64,000 nt of DNA. Source: Leptospirales bacterium. Lineage in GTDB: Bacteria; Spirochaetota; Leptospiria; Leptospirales; Leptonemataceae. The DNA lies in contig JAIBBN010000011.1 of the NCBI GenBank assembly GCA_019694655.1, forward strand, positions 1-64,000. The letters run 5' to 3'. Below are positions 7,856-16,289 of this stretch, one piece after another (the stretch's first letter is position 1; every line of letters begins with the position of its first letter). A program made the translations under genes and the position numbers. The notes beneath the pieces were generated by a model. The model had not been told where the DNA came from. It ran no database searches and was given only the letters and a program-made list of their open reading frames with translations.

Positions 7856-9886
7856 TCAGCCGCCGTGGCGCGGCCGAAAGTGAACAATATCGTGGAGATT
7901 GCCGCGGCGCTCGGCCGGCGGACGCCAGACAGCTTCGACCTGGAGACCGACGCGCAGATCTTTTTCGGCAATTTCTCCTACAATATGATAGATATCGTTG
8001 TTGGACCCGTCCAGGCGAATGTGCGCGAAGGTATAGGGCGGCTTCAAGGGCTGCCCGGGAAACTCCATGTAGACGGTGGTGAAGCTGGTTAGCTGGCCGG
8101 AGTTGGGAAGCTCCACCCAATCCATTGCTTCGACGAAGCAGAGACTGCAAAAGGATCGCGGGGGGCATTGCACGCGCTTGCATTTTGGACAGCGCGTGCC
8201 GTAAAAGCGCCCCTCATAAGCCATTCCCTCATAGAAGCGAGCCATTGCCTTGCCATAGACCCAGCGATAGGGCACATGGACATGACCGGGCACGCGATTG
8301 ATCAACTGCTGATTGCCGGCGTACTCCTCGATAATCTTGTGCTTCTGAATCTTGCCCGTAGCGGTGCGCGGCAGGTCGTGAACGATCTCCAGAATGCGCG
8401 GGCGCTTAAATTCAGCAACCTTCATGCGAAGGTATTTGCGCAGGTCTTTGTCGCTGGCAGCGGCGCCCGGACGCAAGATGACAAAGGCGGCCACTTCTTC
8501 GCCGTATTTCTTGTCTGGAACGCCCACCACCGCGGCATCGAGAACGGCCTCATGCTGATAGAGGACCTCTTCGATCTCTTTGGGATAGATGTTTTCCCCG
8601 CCGCGAATGATCATCTCCTTCTTGCGTCCGGAAATAAAGTAGTAACCTTCTTCGTCCCGATAGCCCAGATCGCCCGTATGCAGCCAGCCATTGGTCAACG
8701 CTTGCTCGGTCGCCTCTGGATTATTCCAGTAGCCGCGCATGACGTTGGGCCCGCGGATTACGATCTCGCCAATTTGTCCATCGGGAAGCGGTTTGTTGCC
8801 ATCATCCCAGATGGCCATTTCCTGTCCGGGGATGGCGACGCCAATGGATCCTATCTTGCGCTCTCCGTGCAGCGGATTCAGTGAAGAAACGCAGGTTCCT
8901 TCCGAAAGACCGTAGCCCTCAAGGATGCGCGCGCTAAACTTTTGTTCAAATTTTTGAAAAACTTCAACCGGCATCGGCGCGGCGCCACAAATGCAGGCCT
9001 TGAGAAAATCCAGTTTCTCGCCTTCGGTTTCGGTCATTTCATTGAGGTAGTTGTAAATCGTCGGAACCCCGCTGAAGGTCGAACAGCGGTACTTGCGCAA
9101 TGTATCAATGAAGCTGCGCGGCTTGAACATCTCTTCCAGCACCAGGGTCGCCCCGGCTTGAAGACTGGACATGACTGATGCGATTTGTGCATTCACGTGG
9201 AAGAGCGGCATGATGCAAAGGCTGACATCGCTCTGTTCGAGGCTGATCAGTTGGTGTGCGACCAGACTGTTGTAGAGGAGGTTAGCATGGTCGAGGGTAA
9301 CGCCCTTGGGATGTCCGGTGGTGCCGGAGGTATAGATCATCACCGCCAGCGTACTTTTATCGATCTTGAGTTGCGGCGCTTTCGCGCTGGCCAATAGGGG
9401 GCTGAGCGCCGTCGCGTCCGGGTAGTTCGCCTCCGCTGCTTCGGGTCCCACCAGCAGCGTCTTTTCAATGGATTGGATGCGATCCCAGACTGGCTCCAGC
9501 AGTTTCCGATAGTGTGGCGTCGTTACCAGCAAAGGAGCGCCGCAGTCGTTTAAAATGAATTCCAGTTCTTCTGACTTCAAAAGCGTGTTGATGGTTACGG
9601 CGATGGCGCCGGCATGCATCGCGCCGAAGTAGGCAAAGAGACAATCGTCTGAGTTTGGAATCAGAATCGCAACGCGGTCGCCGGGTTTGACTCCACTTGC
9701 GACAAAGACCCCGGCCTCCTGCTGTATTCGCCCTCGAAACTCGCTGTAGCTGTAGCTGCGATCCTGAAAGATCAGATAGGTCTTTGTCGGATACTGCCTG
9801 GCGCGGGATTCCAGAAGTTCATTGACGGTCTCAAACTCGGACTCAATGCGCAGAGCGGGGCCGGCTCCTTGAGATTGCGAGCTCAT
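7856..9886 (-). CDS. Acyl-CoA synthetase fused to a DUF35 (zinc ribbon plus OB-fold) domain
   Basis: A 676-residue two-part protein in one uninterrupted frame. Residues 1-525 are an ANL-family acid-CoA ligase: the ATP loop TSGTTGHPKG at 186-195, EGYGLSEG at 323-330, the TGD motif at 404-406 and the C-terminal catalytic Lys at 512 (TATGKIQK). Residues ~545-676 are a DUF35 domain with a complete zinc ribbon (C566, C569, C580, C583; CX2C-X10-CX2C) and an OB-fold. DUF35 proteins are partners of thiolase-fold enzymes. The fusion therefore links substrate activation to the two thiolase homologues upstream. Its ATG overlaps the preceding stop (ATGA). The acyl substrate is unknown. Confidence 0.93.
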   Translation of the reverse strand: MSSQSQGAGPALRIESEFETVNELLESRARQYPTKTYLIFQDRSYSYSEFRGRIQQEAGVFVASGVKPGDRVAILIPNSDDCLFAYFGAMHAGAIAVTINTLLKSEELEFILNDCGAPLLVTTPHYRKLLEPVWDRIQSIEKTLLVGPEAAEANYPDATALSPLLASAKAPQLKIDKSTLAVMIYTSGTTGHPKGVTLDHANLLYNSLVAHQLISLEQSDVSLCIMPLFHVNAQIASVMSSLQAGATLVLEEMFKPRSFIDTLRKYRCSTFSGVPTIYNYLNEMTETEGEKLDFLKACICGAAPMPVEVFQKFEQKFSARILEGYGLSEGTCVSSLNPLHGERKIGSIGVAIPGQEMAIWDDGNKPLPDGQIGEIVIRGPNVMRGYWNNPEATEQALTNGWLHTGDLGYRDEEGYYFISGRKKEMIIRGGENIYPKEIEEVLYQHEAVLDAAVVGVPDKKYGEEVAAFVILRPGAAASDKDLRKYLRMKVAEFKRPRILEIVHDLPRTATGKIQKHKIIEEYAGNQQLINRVPGHVHVPYRWVYGKAMARFYEGMAYEGRFYGTRCPKCKRVQCPPRSFCSLCFVEAMDWVELPNSGQLTSFTTVYMEFPGQPLKPPYTFAHIRLDGSNNDIYHIVGEIAEKDLRVGLQVEAVWRPPAERRGNLHDIVHFRPRHGG

Positions 9887-10383
9887 GCTGCGCCTCCGGT
9901 CGTTGCTGGAGTAAAGAAGTCAATGTCTCGAATGGTTCCGCTGCGCGGTTCCTTCCAGCGAATCTGTAGCGCGGCGCCGGGCTGGAGCGCCATAAGCTCA
10001 GCGCGCGACGCGACAACCAGATGAATAAGATCGGTGTCGGCGCCGGGAAATCGTATGGCGGCGAGCATGTATGGCGGCTTCAAGCCTTCGGGAAGATTCC
10101 AGGGCGCCCGGTCAACAACCGTTCCGGCCGAAAGCGTTGGCTGTCCTTGCAAGGTCAAATAGCGATCCATGGCAACTGGCGCCGCCGGCGACCAGGCTTG
10201 CGGCGGAAGAAATACCCGGGAGGTCCGCGGACAGCGCACTGCAAGGATTTCACGATCATCGCGCAGCCGGGTTAGGAATCGGCCAATGACCGGGCCGGGA
10301 TTCCAGATATAGTCGTTATCGATTTCGCCGGGCAACACCTGAATAGCGCGACGCTCCGCTGGTTTTTCCTGATCCTGGCTCAT
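9883..10383 (-). CDS. DUF35 OB-fold protein with a degenerate zinc ribbon
   Basis: A 166-residue DUF35 protein. The OB-fold half is clear (GTVVDRAPWN, KPPYMLAAIRFPGADTDLIH, then a PGAALQIRW strand). The zinc ribbon that should precede it keeps one cysteine (VRCPRTSRVFLPPQ) and has lost the other three. Solo DUF35 subunits such as ChsH, BbsA and PhlB assemble with thiolase-fold partners. It overlaps its neighbours on both sides by ATGA, so stoichiometric expression with thiolase A and the ligase-DUF35 fusion is likely. It probably plays a structural role next to the intact DUF35 of the fusion. Confidence 0.85.
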   Translation of the reverse strand: MSQDQEKPAERRAIQVLPGEIDNDYIWNPGPVIGRFLTRLRDDREILAVRCPRTSRVFLPPQAWSPAAPVAMDRYLTLQGQPTLSAGTVVDRAPWNLPEGLKPPYMLAAIRFPGADTDLIHLVVASRAELMALQPGAALQIRWKEPRSGTIRDIDFFTPATTGGAA

Positions 10384-11615
10384 CGCTCTGCTCCAACCGT
10401 GCGACGTTCAGCACGCTTGCGACGCGACAGTTCAAAGTCTTGCTCGCCGCTGAGAATCATGACCGTGTGGAATTGAATAGCGCCGCCCCAGCCATGGGCC
10501 AGTCCAATCTCGGCGCCCTGCACCTGGCGATCGCCAGCTCGACCCATCAATTGCAGCGCAACTTCCGCCTGGCGAATCATTGCCGACGCGCCAATTGAAT
10601 TATTGGATAGCACGCCGCCCGAGGGATTCACTGGCAATTTGCCGTCCATGCGGATTGCGCCCTGGTCCACGAGGTCAGCGCCGTGACCGCGTTCCACAAG
10701 GCCCAGGCCCTCATACCAGATCAAATGCTGGCTGGTAAAGGCGTCGTAGATTTCCAGAACATCGAGTTCTTCCAACGGCTTCGTAATCCCAAGCTGTGAA
10801 TAGCAACGACGCGCCGCTTCGCGCTGAGCGATAGGATTGGACCAATCGCGATCTACATAATTGTAGCCCTCGGAGATTGTTGCTACGGCCTGAATCCAGG
10901 CTTTTGGCCGCTCCGATTCGCGCGCTTTTCGCGCGCTCTGGATCACCATTGCGCAAGCGGCATCGCTGGTCGGACAGCTATCCAGCAAGCGCAGCGGCGT
11001 GGACAACCAGGCCATGCCCAGCATCACCTCTTCGCTGATTTGCGGCAATTTTAGCTGCGCGTTGGGATTGTTCAGCGCATTCTTGCGCATCCATGCGCCG
11101 ATCTTTGCAAAATGGCGTTCATTCACGCTCGGAAATTGGTTCTGGTAGATGCGCGCCTGATTGGCTACAGCCGAGGGAGCGCCAGCCGCAAAGTCGCGTC
11201 CCATGGTTGGCGCATAGACCAAACTCAAACCCTTTTGCACCGAAGACTCGCTGAGTTTGTCGCCGGAAACGACCAACACGTTGTCATAGAGGCCTGACGC
11301 GGCCATGTAGTAGCCGGCAATCCCGGTTGATGCGCCAACGGTTCCCCCGGTTTGAATCCTGCAGTGTTGCTTACCAATACCAAAGGTGTGGTCGGTGGCC
11401 CACAGGTCCGGTTCGTTGACGCCTTCAAAGTATTCTGGACCGCTGCCAAAAACTACCAGATCGATGTCCTCCGGTTGCAGCTCGGCATCCTTCAATGCAA
11501 GCACACACGCTTCATGCATCATTTCCGGAAAGTTGACGTCGCGACGCTTCAGGCGCGTGATGGTCTGCCCTACGCCGGTTACAGCAGCCCTGGCAACTTG
11601 CTTTGCATCGCCCAT
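10380..11615 (-). CDS. Thiolase-fold protein without the usual catalytic Cys and His (Ltp2/SCP-x-like), 'thiolase A'
   Basis: A 411-residue thiolase-superfamily protein of the SCP-x/Ltp type. The region where thiolases carry the nucleophilic Cys reads RIQTGGTVGAS (86-96), with no Cys. The usual GHP triplet in the NPSGG loop (330-343) is replaced by NNS. It keeps YDAFT (290-294), a motif shared with Ltp2-like aldolases of steroid side-chain breakdown, where tyrosines rather than Cys are implicated. I infer a lyase, retro-aldolase or acyltransferase subunit rather than a beta-ketothiolase. It lies 2 bases after thiolase B and overlaps the DUF35 gene. Confidence 0.85.
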   Translation of the reverse strand: MGDAKQVARAAVTGVGQTITRLKRRDVNFPEMMHEACVLALKDAELQPEDIDLVVFGSGPEYFEGVNEPDLWATDHTFGIGKQHCRIQTGGTVGASTGIAGYYMAASGLYDNVLVVSGDKLSESSVQKGLSLVYAPTMGRDFAAGAPSAVANQARIYQNQFPSVNERHFAKIGAWMRKNALNNPNAQLKLPQISEEVMLGMAWLSTPLRLLDSCPTSDAACAMVIQSARKARESERPKAWIQAVATISEGYNYVDRDWSNPIAQREAARRCYSQLGITKPLEELDVLEIYDAFTSQHLIWYEGLGLVERGHGADLVDQGAIRMDGKLPVNPSGGVLSNNSIGASAMIRQAEVALQLMGRAGDRQVQGAEIGLAHGWGGAIQFHTVMILSGEQDFELSRRKRAERRTVGAER

Positions 11616-11617
11616 CC

Positions 11618-12760
11618 TCAGGCCTCCAGCACGTAGACAATATTGGCCTGCATGGCCAGTCCTGCCTGGGCATGCGCCAGCGCGCGATGCGCCTGTTTGA
11701 GCTGAACAGCGCCAGCCTCTTGCCTCAACTGTAAACTGGCTTCGAGTATGCGCCCCAGACCGGAGGCATAGATAACATGGCCGGACAGAGCGCCGCCCGA
11801 TGGGTTGATCGGACGCACGCCCTGGGCCGTCGTTGCACCGCTGCGCACATCCTCCAGCGCGCTTGCGCCGTATTTGAAACCCATCGCCTGCGCCGTCAAA
11901 ATTTGCTGGTGTGCATATAGCTCGTGGATTTCAACAAAATCGACGCTATCAATTTTGGTCCCGGCCATGCGCAGGGCCTGCGCTGTGGCAAGCTCCGCCG
12001 AAGGCGCCCGCGTCAGATCGCGATAACCGGGATAGTAGGCGTCGCTGGACATGCCGAAACCTGTTATCCACGCGGCATTTAGTTTGCGTTCACGTATGAA
12101 TTCCTCTGTAGCCAGGAAGAGGACAGTGCAGCCATCGCCAGCGCGCGCGGCGGTGGCCTTATTGATAGGCGATGCGATCGGCGCGGCAGCCAGCGCTTGA
12201 TCCACGCTCATCGCAACTCCCTCGCCGGCCATACTGCGCGGGTTAAGCGCACCCCGACTGCGATTGACCGCCGCTACTGCGGCAAAGTCATGCGCCGTCG
12301 CGCCGGATTTTTGTAAGAAGAATTGCGCCTGTAGTGCGGCGATGGAGTCGCCATCAGCGCCTACCGGACGCAGATAAAAGGGATCCGCGCCCATGCCGCT
12401 CATTGCGCTGGCGCTGCACTGTGTTGCCTTGGACTGCGCGACGATCATACAGCAGCGGAATTTCCCGGAGAGCAGCTTGATTAGCCCGTAGTGAAGCGCC
12501 CAGGCGCCATCGCGTTCCACCTTCGATTCGTCCTTCATGAAGGAGCCGGCCGGCTCCACCGTATACACATGCTGGATTGAGATTCCATCCATCACATCGT
12601 CGCCCGCCTGGACAACCGTGTCGATGTCATCAAGCGCTAGACCGGTGTTTGCGAGCGCCTGACTGACGGTAAGGAATACCGTGTCCTCTATGGAAAGGTC
12701 GAGGTTCTCGCGCTCCTGGCGAATCGCCTGGCCAACAATGCCAATTCGTGCGGGGATCAT
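11618..12760 (-). CDS. Thiolase-fold protein lacking the N-terminal nucleophile, 'thiolase B'
   Basis: First gene of the ligase/DUF35 operon, 380 residues from the ATG at 12760 (a TTG at 12826 is in frame but the operator lies between). It has a thiolase fold. The nucleophile region reads TVEPAGSFMKDESKV and has no Cys, while the C-terminal loop keeps His in NPSGGALSGHVIYASG. The HDCF-type motif is IHELY. The two thiolase homologues are too divergent to be recent duplicates, so a heteromer in which each brings part of the active site is plausible. Tandem thiolase-plus-DUF35 arrangements are known for BbsAB and, with a KAS subunit, for PhlACB. Confidence 0.83.
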   Translation of the reverse strand: MIPARIGIVGQAIRQERENLDLSIEDTVFLTVSQALANTGLALDDIDTVVQAGDDVMDGISIQHVYTVEPAGSFMKDESKVERDGAWALHYGLIKLLSGKFRCCMIVAQSKATQCSASAMSGMGADPFYLRPVGADGDSIAALQAQFFLQKSGATAHDFAAVAAVNRSRGALNPRSMAGEGVAMSVDQALAAAPIASPINKATAARAGDGCTVLFLATEEFIRERKLNAAWITGFGMSSDAYYPGYRDLTRAPSAELATAQALRMAGTKIDSVDFVEIHELYAHQQILTAQAMGFKYGASALEDVRSGATTAQGVRPINPSGGALSGHVIYASGLGRILEASLQLRQEAGAVQLKQAHRALAHAQAGLAMQANIVYVLEA

Positions 12761-12785
12761 CGTCGCTCCGGCAGCCAGCCCAATA

Positions 12786-12809
12786 TTGATTGACTTGTCA
12801 GTCAATGAA
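12786..12809. promoter_or_regulatory. Palindromic operator upstream of the thiolase/DUF35/ligase operon
   Basis: A 24-base near-palindrome, TTGATTGAC-ttgtca-GTCAATGAA, with 9 of 12 symmetric pairs matched, including the perfect inner arms TTGACT/AGTCAA. It ends 25 bases before the thiolase B start. Size and symmetry fit a TetR-family operator, such as those controlling acyl-CoA metabolism genes. A -35-like TTGACT sits inside it on the leftward strand. No repressor gene is adjacent, so the regulator would act in trans. The rest of the 12761-13008 gap holds only a GAATGCATTC palindrome at 12967-12976. Confidence 0.6.
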
Positions 12810-13008
12810 AAAGCAGGCTGCCGCAACGGCGGGTCCGGCGTATCGTGTTCAAGGTCGCTTCGATTCGGTCATTGCAGCAAAGACTCCGGAGCCTCGGCGC
12901 ATGGTGCAGATCGCCGGCAGCCATTGCGACGATGCTTCTGGCTGCGGCGCCTGCCTGAATTTGTGAGAATGCATTCATGGAGCAAGCTTCAGAGACCTGT
13001 CGGGCAAG

Positions 13009-13311
13009 ATGAACGAATACATTGAAATCGTAAGGTTCCGCCTGAATGCAGGGATTTCCGAAGAAGACATTCTGGCGGCGGAGTTACATATGGCTGCCCA
13101 TCTTAGCAGCAACTATGCAGGATATTTGGGCCGCCAATTGCTGAAGTCGGAGGATGGCGCCTGGACAGTACTGCTGCGTATGGCTTCAAAAGAGGCAATG
13201 CAGGCCCTGCTGACCGCTTTGAAGGAAGATAGGTCGGACGCGGTTCGAAATTATGTCCGCTGTGTTAACCTCAAGGAAGCGCGGATCGAGTTCTATTTGG
13301 CCGTCCGTTGA
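13009..13311 (+). CDS. Small protein, possibly a dimeric alpha/beta-barrel
   Basis: A 100-residue cytoplasmic protein, divergent from the thiolase operon. The opening strand YIEIVRFRL, a central Trp-containing strand (GAWTVLLRM) and a final strand IEFYLAV, separated by helices, resemble the ABM/DUF3291-type ferredoxin-like dimeric barrels, but no signature residue can be named. It could be an enzyme, a cyclase-like protein or a structural protein. The Shine-Dalgarno sequence is weak. It is separated from plsC by 132 bases. Confidence 0.6.
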   Translation: MNEYIEIVRFRLNAGISEEDILAAELHMAAHLSSNYAGYLGRQLLKSEDGAWTVLLRMASKEAMQALLTALKEDRSDAVRNYVRCVNLKEARIEFYLAVR

Positions 13312-13443
13312 AGTTCTAACGAGTCATTTCCGCCTGTCTCAATTTTGATTGCGGCCCCGATAGCGCGGAGCGCCGAAATTTGCCGCTACCGGGCGCTACA
13401 TTTTTTGCAACCAGCGACGGGGCTTTGCAGTCCTAAGCCAGGT

Positions 13444-14124
13444 ATGCCAATGAGCGCTCGCAATCTGGCTCGTTTCGGTCATCCCGGGCAATCGCTTTTC
13501 CTTTCGGCCCTGTGGAATGCGGTGGTGAGCATTGCGTATGCGCCTTTCTACCGCGTCCGTGTGCAGGCCGAAGCGCAGATCCCTGCAAGCGGTCCAGTAC
13601 TGATTCTCTTCAAGCATTGGTCGTTAGCGGATGTCCCATTGGGCAAGTTGGCCATCACGCGCAACAATGGGCGTCATTTGTGGTGTGTAATGAAAGAATC
13701 GCTGGCTCGCGGTCCTTTTGGAAGATTGATTTTGAAGGTAGGCGGTATTCCAATCAACCGTGACAGGCCGGAGCGCAGCCGCCGCGATTTGATGCTGGCG
13801 CGCCATGTCCTCAGCAATGGCAATATGCTCTGTGTTTTCCCGGAGCAAACGACTGTTCCCGGACGCATGGCTCGAGGTCGGGCGCCAGGCTTCCGCTTTA
13901 TTACTGCAGAAACGAATCAGGCATTGCCGGTTGTCTGCATTGGCATTCACTACAGACCTCGTCGGTTTCGCCGAACACAGGTCGATATCCGCATTGGCGA
14001 AGCGCTGCTTTTTCAGCCCGGCGATGATCCCGAAGATTTTCTGCACCGAGCCATGCATAAAATTGCTTCGCTCTCTGAACTGCAGTATCACTTTGAAAAG
14101 TCCGCAGCGCCAGTTGCATCCTGA
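13444..14124 (+). CDS. plsC: 1-acyl-sn-glycerol-3-phosphate acyltransferase family protein (PlsC-like)
   Basis: PlsC-type enzymes add the second acyl chain to lysophosphatidate at the inner membrane. From the ATG at 13444 the product has 226 residues. It shows a hydrophobic N-terminal segment, motif I H58-x4-D63 (HWSLAD), motif GGIPINRDRPERS and a motif III variant FPEQTT where FPEGTR is usual. An ATG at 13450 and a TTG at 13345 are also in frame. The altered motif III may mean a different acyl acceptor. The next gene follows in 42 bases. Confidence 0.8.
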   Translation: MPMSARNLARFGHPGQSLFLSALWNAVVSIAYAPFYRVRVQAEAQIPASGPVLILFKHWSLADVPLGKLAITRNNGRHLWCVMKESLARGPFGRLILKVGGIPINRDRPERSRRDLMLARHVLSNGNMLCVFPEQTTVPGRMARGRAPGFRFITAETNQALPVVCIGIHYRPRRFRRTQVDIRIGEALLFQPGDDPEDFLHRAMHKIASLSELQYHFEKSAAPVAS

Positions 14125-14166
14125 ATTTGAGCTTGTACCAGGCAGACCGCCGATTCCAATTGCGCT

Positions 14167-14904
14167 GTGGCCTTCAACGCCTCGCCCCAATCTATTCCGC
14201 AGCGCCGGAGCAGTAGCAGCCTCGAGTTTTCCATCGAACGACGGCGCGGTCGCCGCCGCATCGCAGTCTGCGTTTCGCCTGGCGGCCAGATCACCGTGCG
14301 TGCACCGCTGCGCACTTCGCTTAGAGAATTGGAGGAAATAGTAGCCAGACGCCGTGACTGGATTGTGCTTCAGCAACAACGGCAGCGAGCGCGGTTTCCT
14401 GGCCTGGCTGAAAAGCTATTTAAGTCCGGCGAAGTCTATTTGCTCGGCGGCAAAGAATTGCGCCTGGCGGTCTGCATTGCAGCCATTCGCCGCTGCCAGA
14501 CCAGCAGCAACGGAAGGGAGATCCTTATGCAGGCGCCGTGTACTGCTCAAATCGTGGATCGCCGGCGCTCGTTGCTGAATTGGTACCGCGCTATGGCCAC
14601 GAGCGACCTTTCACAAGTCGTAGCCAGATGGTCGCAGCGAATGGGCCTTCAACCGGCCGCCGTTTTAATTCGAGACCAGCGTTCGCGGTGGGGAAGTTGC
14701 AACGCCAGGGACGAATTGCGATTGAACTGGCGCATCGTGCAGGCGCCCGGCCTGCTGCAGGAGTACGTTGTCGTCCATGAGGTGGCGCACATCCGCCACA
14801 AAAATCACGGACCTGCTTTCTGGCAATTGGTCGCAGCTCATATCCCTGATTTCCGCGAGCGTCAGAAAGCGCTCCGCCAGCTGACGCCTTACCTGAGCTG
14901 GTAG
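14167..14904 (+). CDS. YgjP-type metallopeptidase-domain protein (DUF45)
   Basis: A 245-residue protein starting with GTG; no earlier ATG is available. Its C-terminal half is the DUF45/YgjP family, with SRWGSC at 173-178, the zinc motif H204-E-x2-H208 (HEVAH) and a third ligand H214 in NHGPAFW. The first ~90 residues are basic. The family is predicted to be zinc-dependent proteases; few are characterised. The gene ends 5 bases before the convergent gene at 14910. Confidence 0.87.
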   Translation: MAFNASPQSIPQRRSSSSLEFSIERRRGRRRIAVCVSPGGQITVRAPLRTSLRELEEIVARRRDWIVLQQQRQRARFPGLAEKLFKSGEVYLLGGKELRLAVCIAAIRRCQTSSNGREILMQAPCTAQIVDRRRSLLNWYRAMATSDLSQVVARWSQRMGLQPAAVLIRDQRSRWGSCNARDELRLNWRIVQAPGLLQEYVVVHEVAHIRHKNHGPAFWQLVAAHIPDFRERQKALRQLTPYLSW

Positions 14905-14909
14905 ACTTT

Positions 14910-16121
14910 TCAATTCTGATCTGGTCGTTCAGTCGTTTGAATATTAGAATGACCGTGCAACGCTCCATAGCCATAGGAAAATGGCAGAGCCGGTCGCGCT
15001 TCGGCGGCGTAGGCAGCGCGCAGGTCGGGTTGATCGGGAGTGAAGGGTTGATCGCGTAAGCGCGTCGCGCTGCGATAGGCGCCAAACAGTCGGACCCTCC
15101 GACCCGCCTGTATCAGATAGCGATAGGGAACGCCGCTGTCATCTTGAATGCCGCTAACAGCTCGCTGCGCGAGAAAGCGCGCCAGGCGTTCGTCTTGAGT
15201 GCGATGGAGATGGTAGGAAGCGGACTTCAACAAATAGGAAAAGGCGCCGAGACCTTCCAGGAATTTCGCACTACGCGTTTGTGGCGTCAATAATTCATCG
15301 CTGATCCATAGGCGCAGATAGGCCAGTTCCCGCTGATTCGACTCTCCCTCTCGAATAAAGCGAATTCGCAACCCTTCTGGAGCATAGTCCGGGTCGCGCA
15401 ATCGCTGTTGCAGTTGCTCTGGAGTGAGCGGCGCCGTTTCTGCGTCCGCCGGCTGTAGCTCCCCATTGCTATCCAGGGCTACGCGCGTGACCGATTCAAT
15501 GCGGCAGCCGCTGCGCGCCAGCTCCAGTAAGAGCACGGCCAGCAAGCCCCGAAAGCGATTGTCTGCAAGTTGGGCGCGCATCACAAGCGTGCGCAAATAG
15601 TTGTCCTGGCCCAGGCTGACAATCGAGTTGTGCAAACGGGCCAGCGCGGATTGCCGTTGCGCCGCGTTTAGCTCGCGAGGATCCGGGATCTTGCCAGGCT
15701 CTTCCAGCGACACCATGACATAGCGCCGTGCGTCGGGATACCAGCGTAGGAGATTGAATGCATCCGCCCCGCTGAAAAAATAGAGGGCGCTTGAAGCTGG
15801 CTGAGGAGGCGCGTTTGAATTCCGCCAGCTGTCGATCGGCGCGCCGCTGCGCTGCATGATTCTGGTCCAGAGTTGATCTTGATTCCGCCGGTAGTTCTGG
15901 TAGGCCCGCTCCTGCTGCAAGGGCGCCAGCGGCGATTCGGCGCGCAATTCGAGGCCGGCAAAGTAGCGCGCCAGATCGTCCCAATCTGAGGAAAGGGGCG
16001 CCGCGCCGGCGCCGTGCGGCTGGCAGGCCAGCAGGATGACGGGAACAATCCGCCAGATACCAAGACCTGGTAAGCGGCGAGGGGCTGAGAGCCGGCTGGA
16101 CTTATATTCTATTTGATTCAT
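14910..16121 (-). CDS. Predicted lipoprotein or secreted protein of unknown function
   Basis: A 403-residue protein from the ATG at 16121 (a TTG at 16160 is also in frame). A basic N-terminus and the hydrophobic run IVPVILLACQ give a lipobox-like LLAC around residue 33; cleavage after GAGA is an alternative. The mature part is rich in Arg, Gln, Leu and Tyr and includes a FFSGADAFNLLRWYP stretch. I do not recognise a family. It is divergent from gyrA across a 168-base gap, which holds a perfect 10-base palindrome GGGGCGCCCC but no clear promoter. Confidence 0.7.
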   Translation of the reverse strand: MNQIEYKSSRLSAPRRLPGLGIWRIVPVILLACQPHGAGAAPLSSDWDDLARYFAGLELRAESPLAPLQQERAYQNYRRNQDQLWTRIMQRSGAPIDSWRNSNAPPQPASSALYFFSGADAFNLLRWYPDARRYVMVSLEEPGKIPDPRELNAAQRQSALARLHNSIVSLGQDNYLRTLVMRAQLADNRFRGLLAVLLLELARSGCRIESVTRVALDSNGELQPADAETAPLTPEQLQQRLRDPDYAPEGLRIRFIREGESNQRELAYLRLWISDELLTPQTRSAKFLEGLGAFSYLLKSASYHLHRTQDERLARFLAQRAVSGIQDDSGVPYRYLIQAGRRVRLFGAYRSATRLRDQPFTPDQPDLRAAYAAEARPALPFSYGYGALHGHSNIQTTERPDQN

Positions 16122-16289
16122 CAGGACAAATCCACTGCCGGAAAGAGCCAGCAGTTGCAAAGAAAAAGCGCACCCGTTCTGTCAAAATCACGGCGAGTAT
16201 CTTTCAGGTAAAAACCAATTGCCGGGGCGCCCCTGGCGCGGGACACAAGCCTGACGTCGACTTCGACGCACCCCAACTGAAGCGATACC

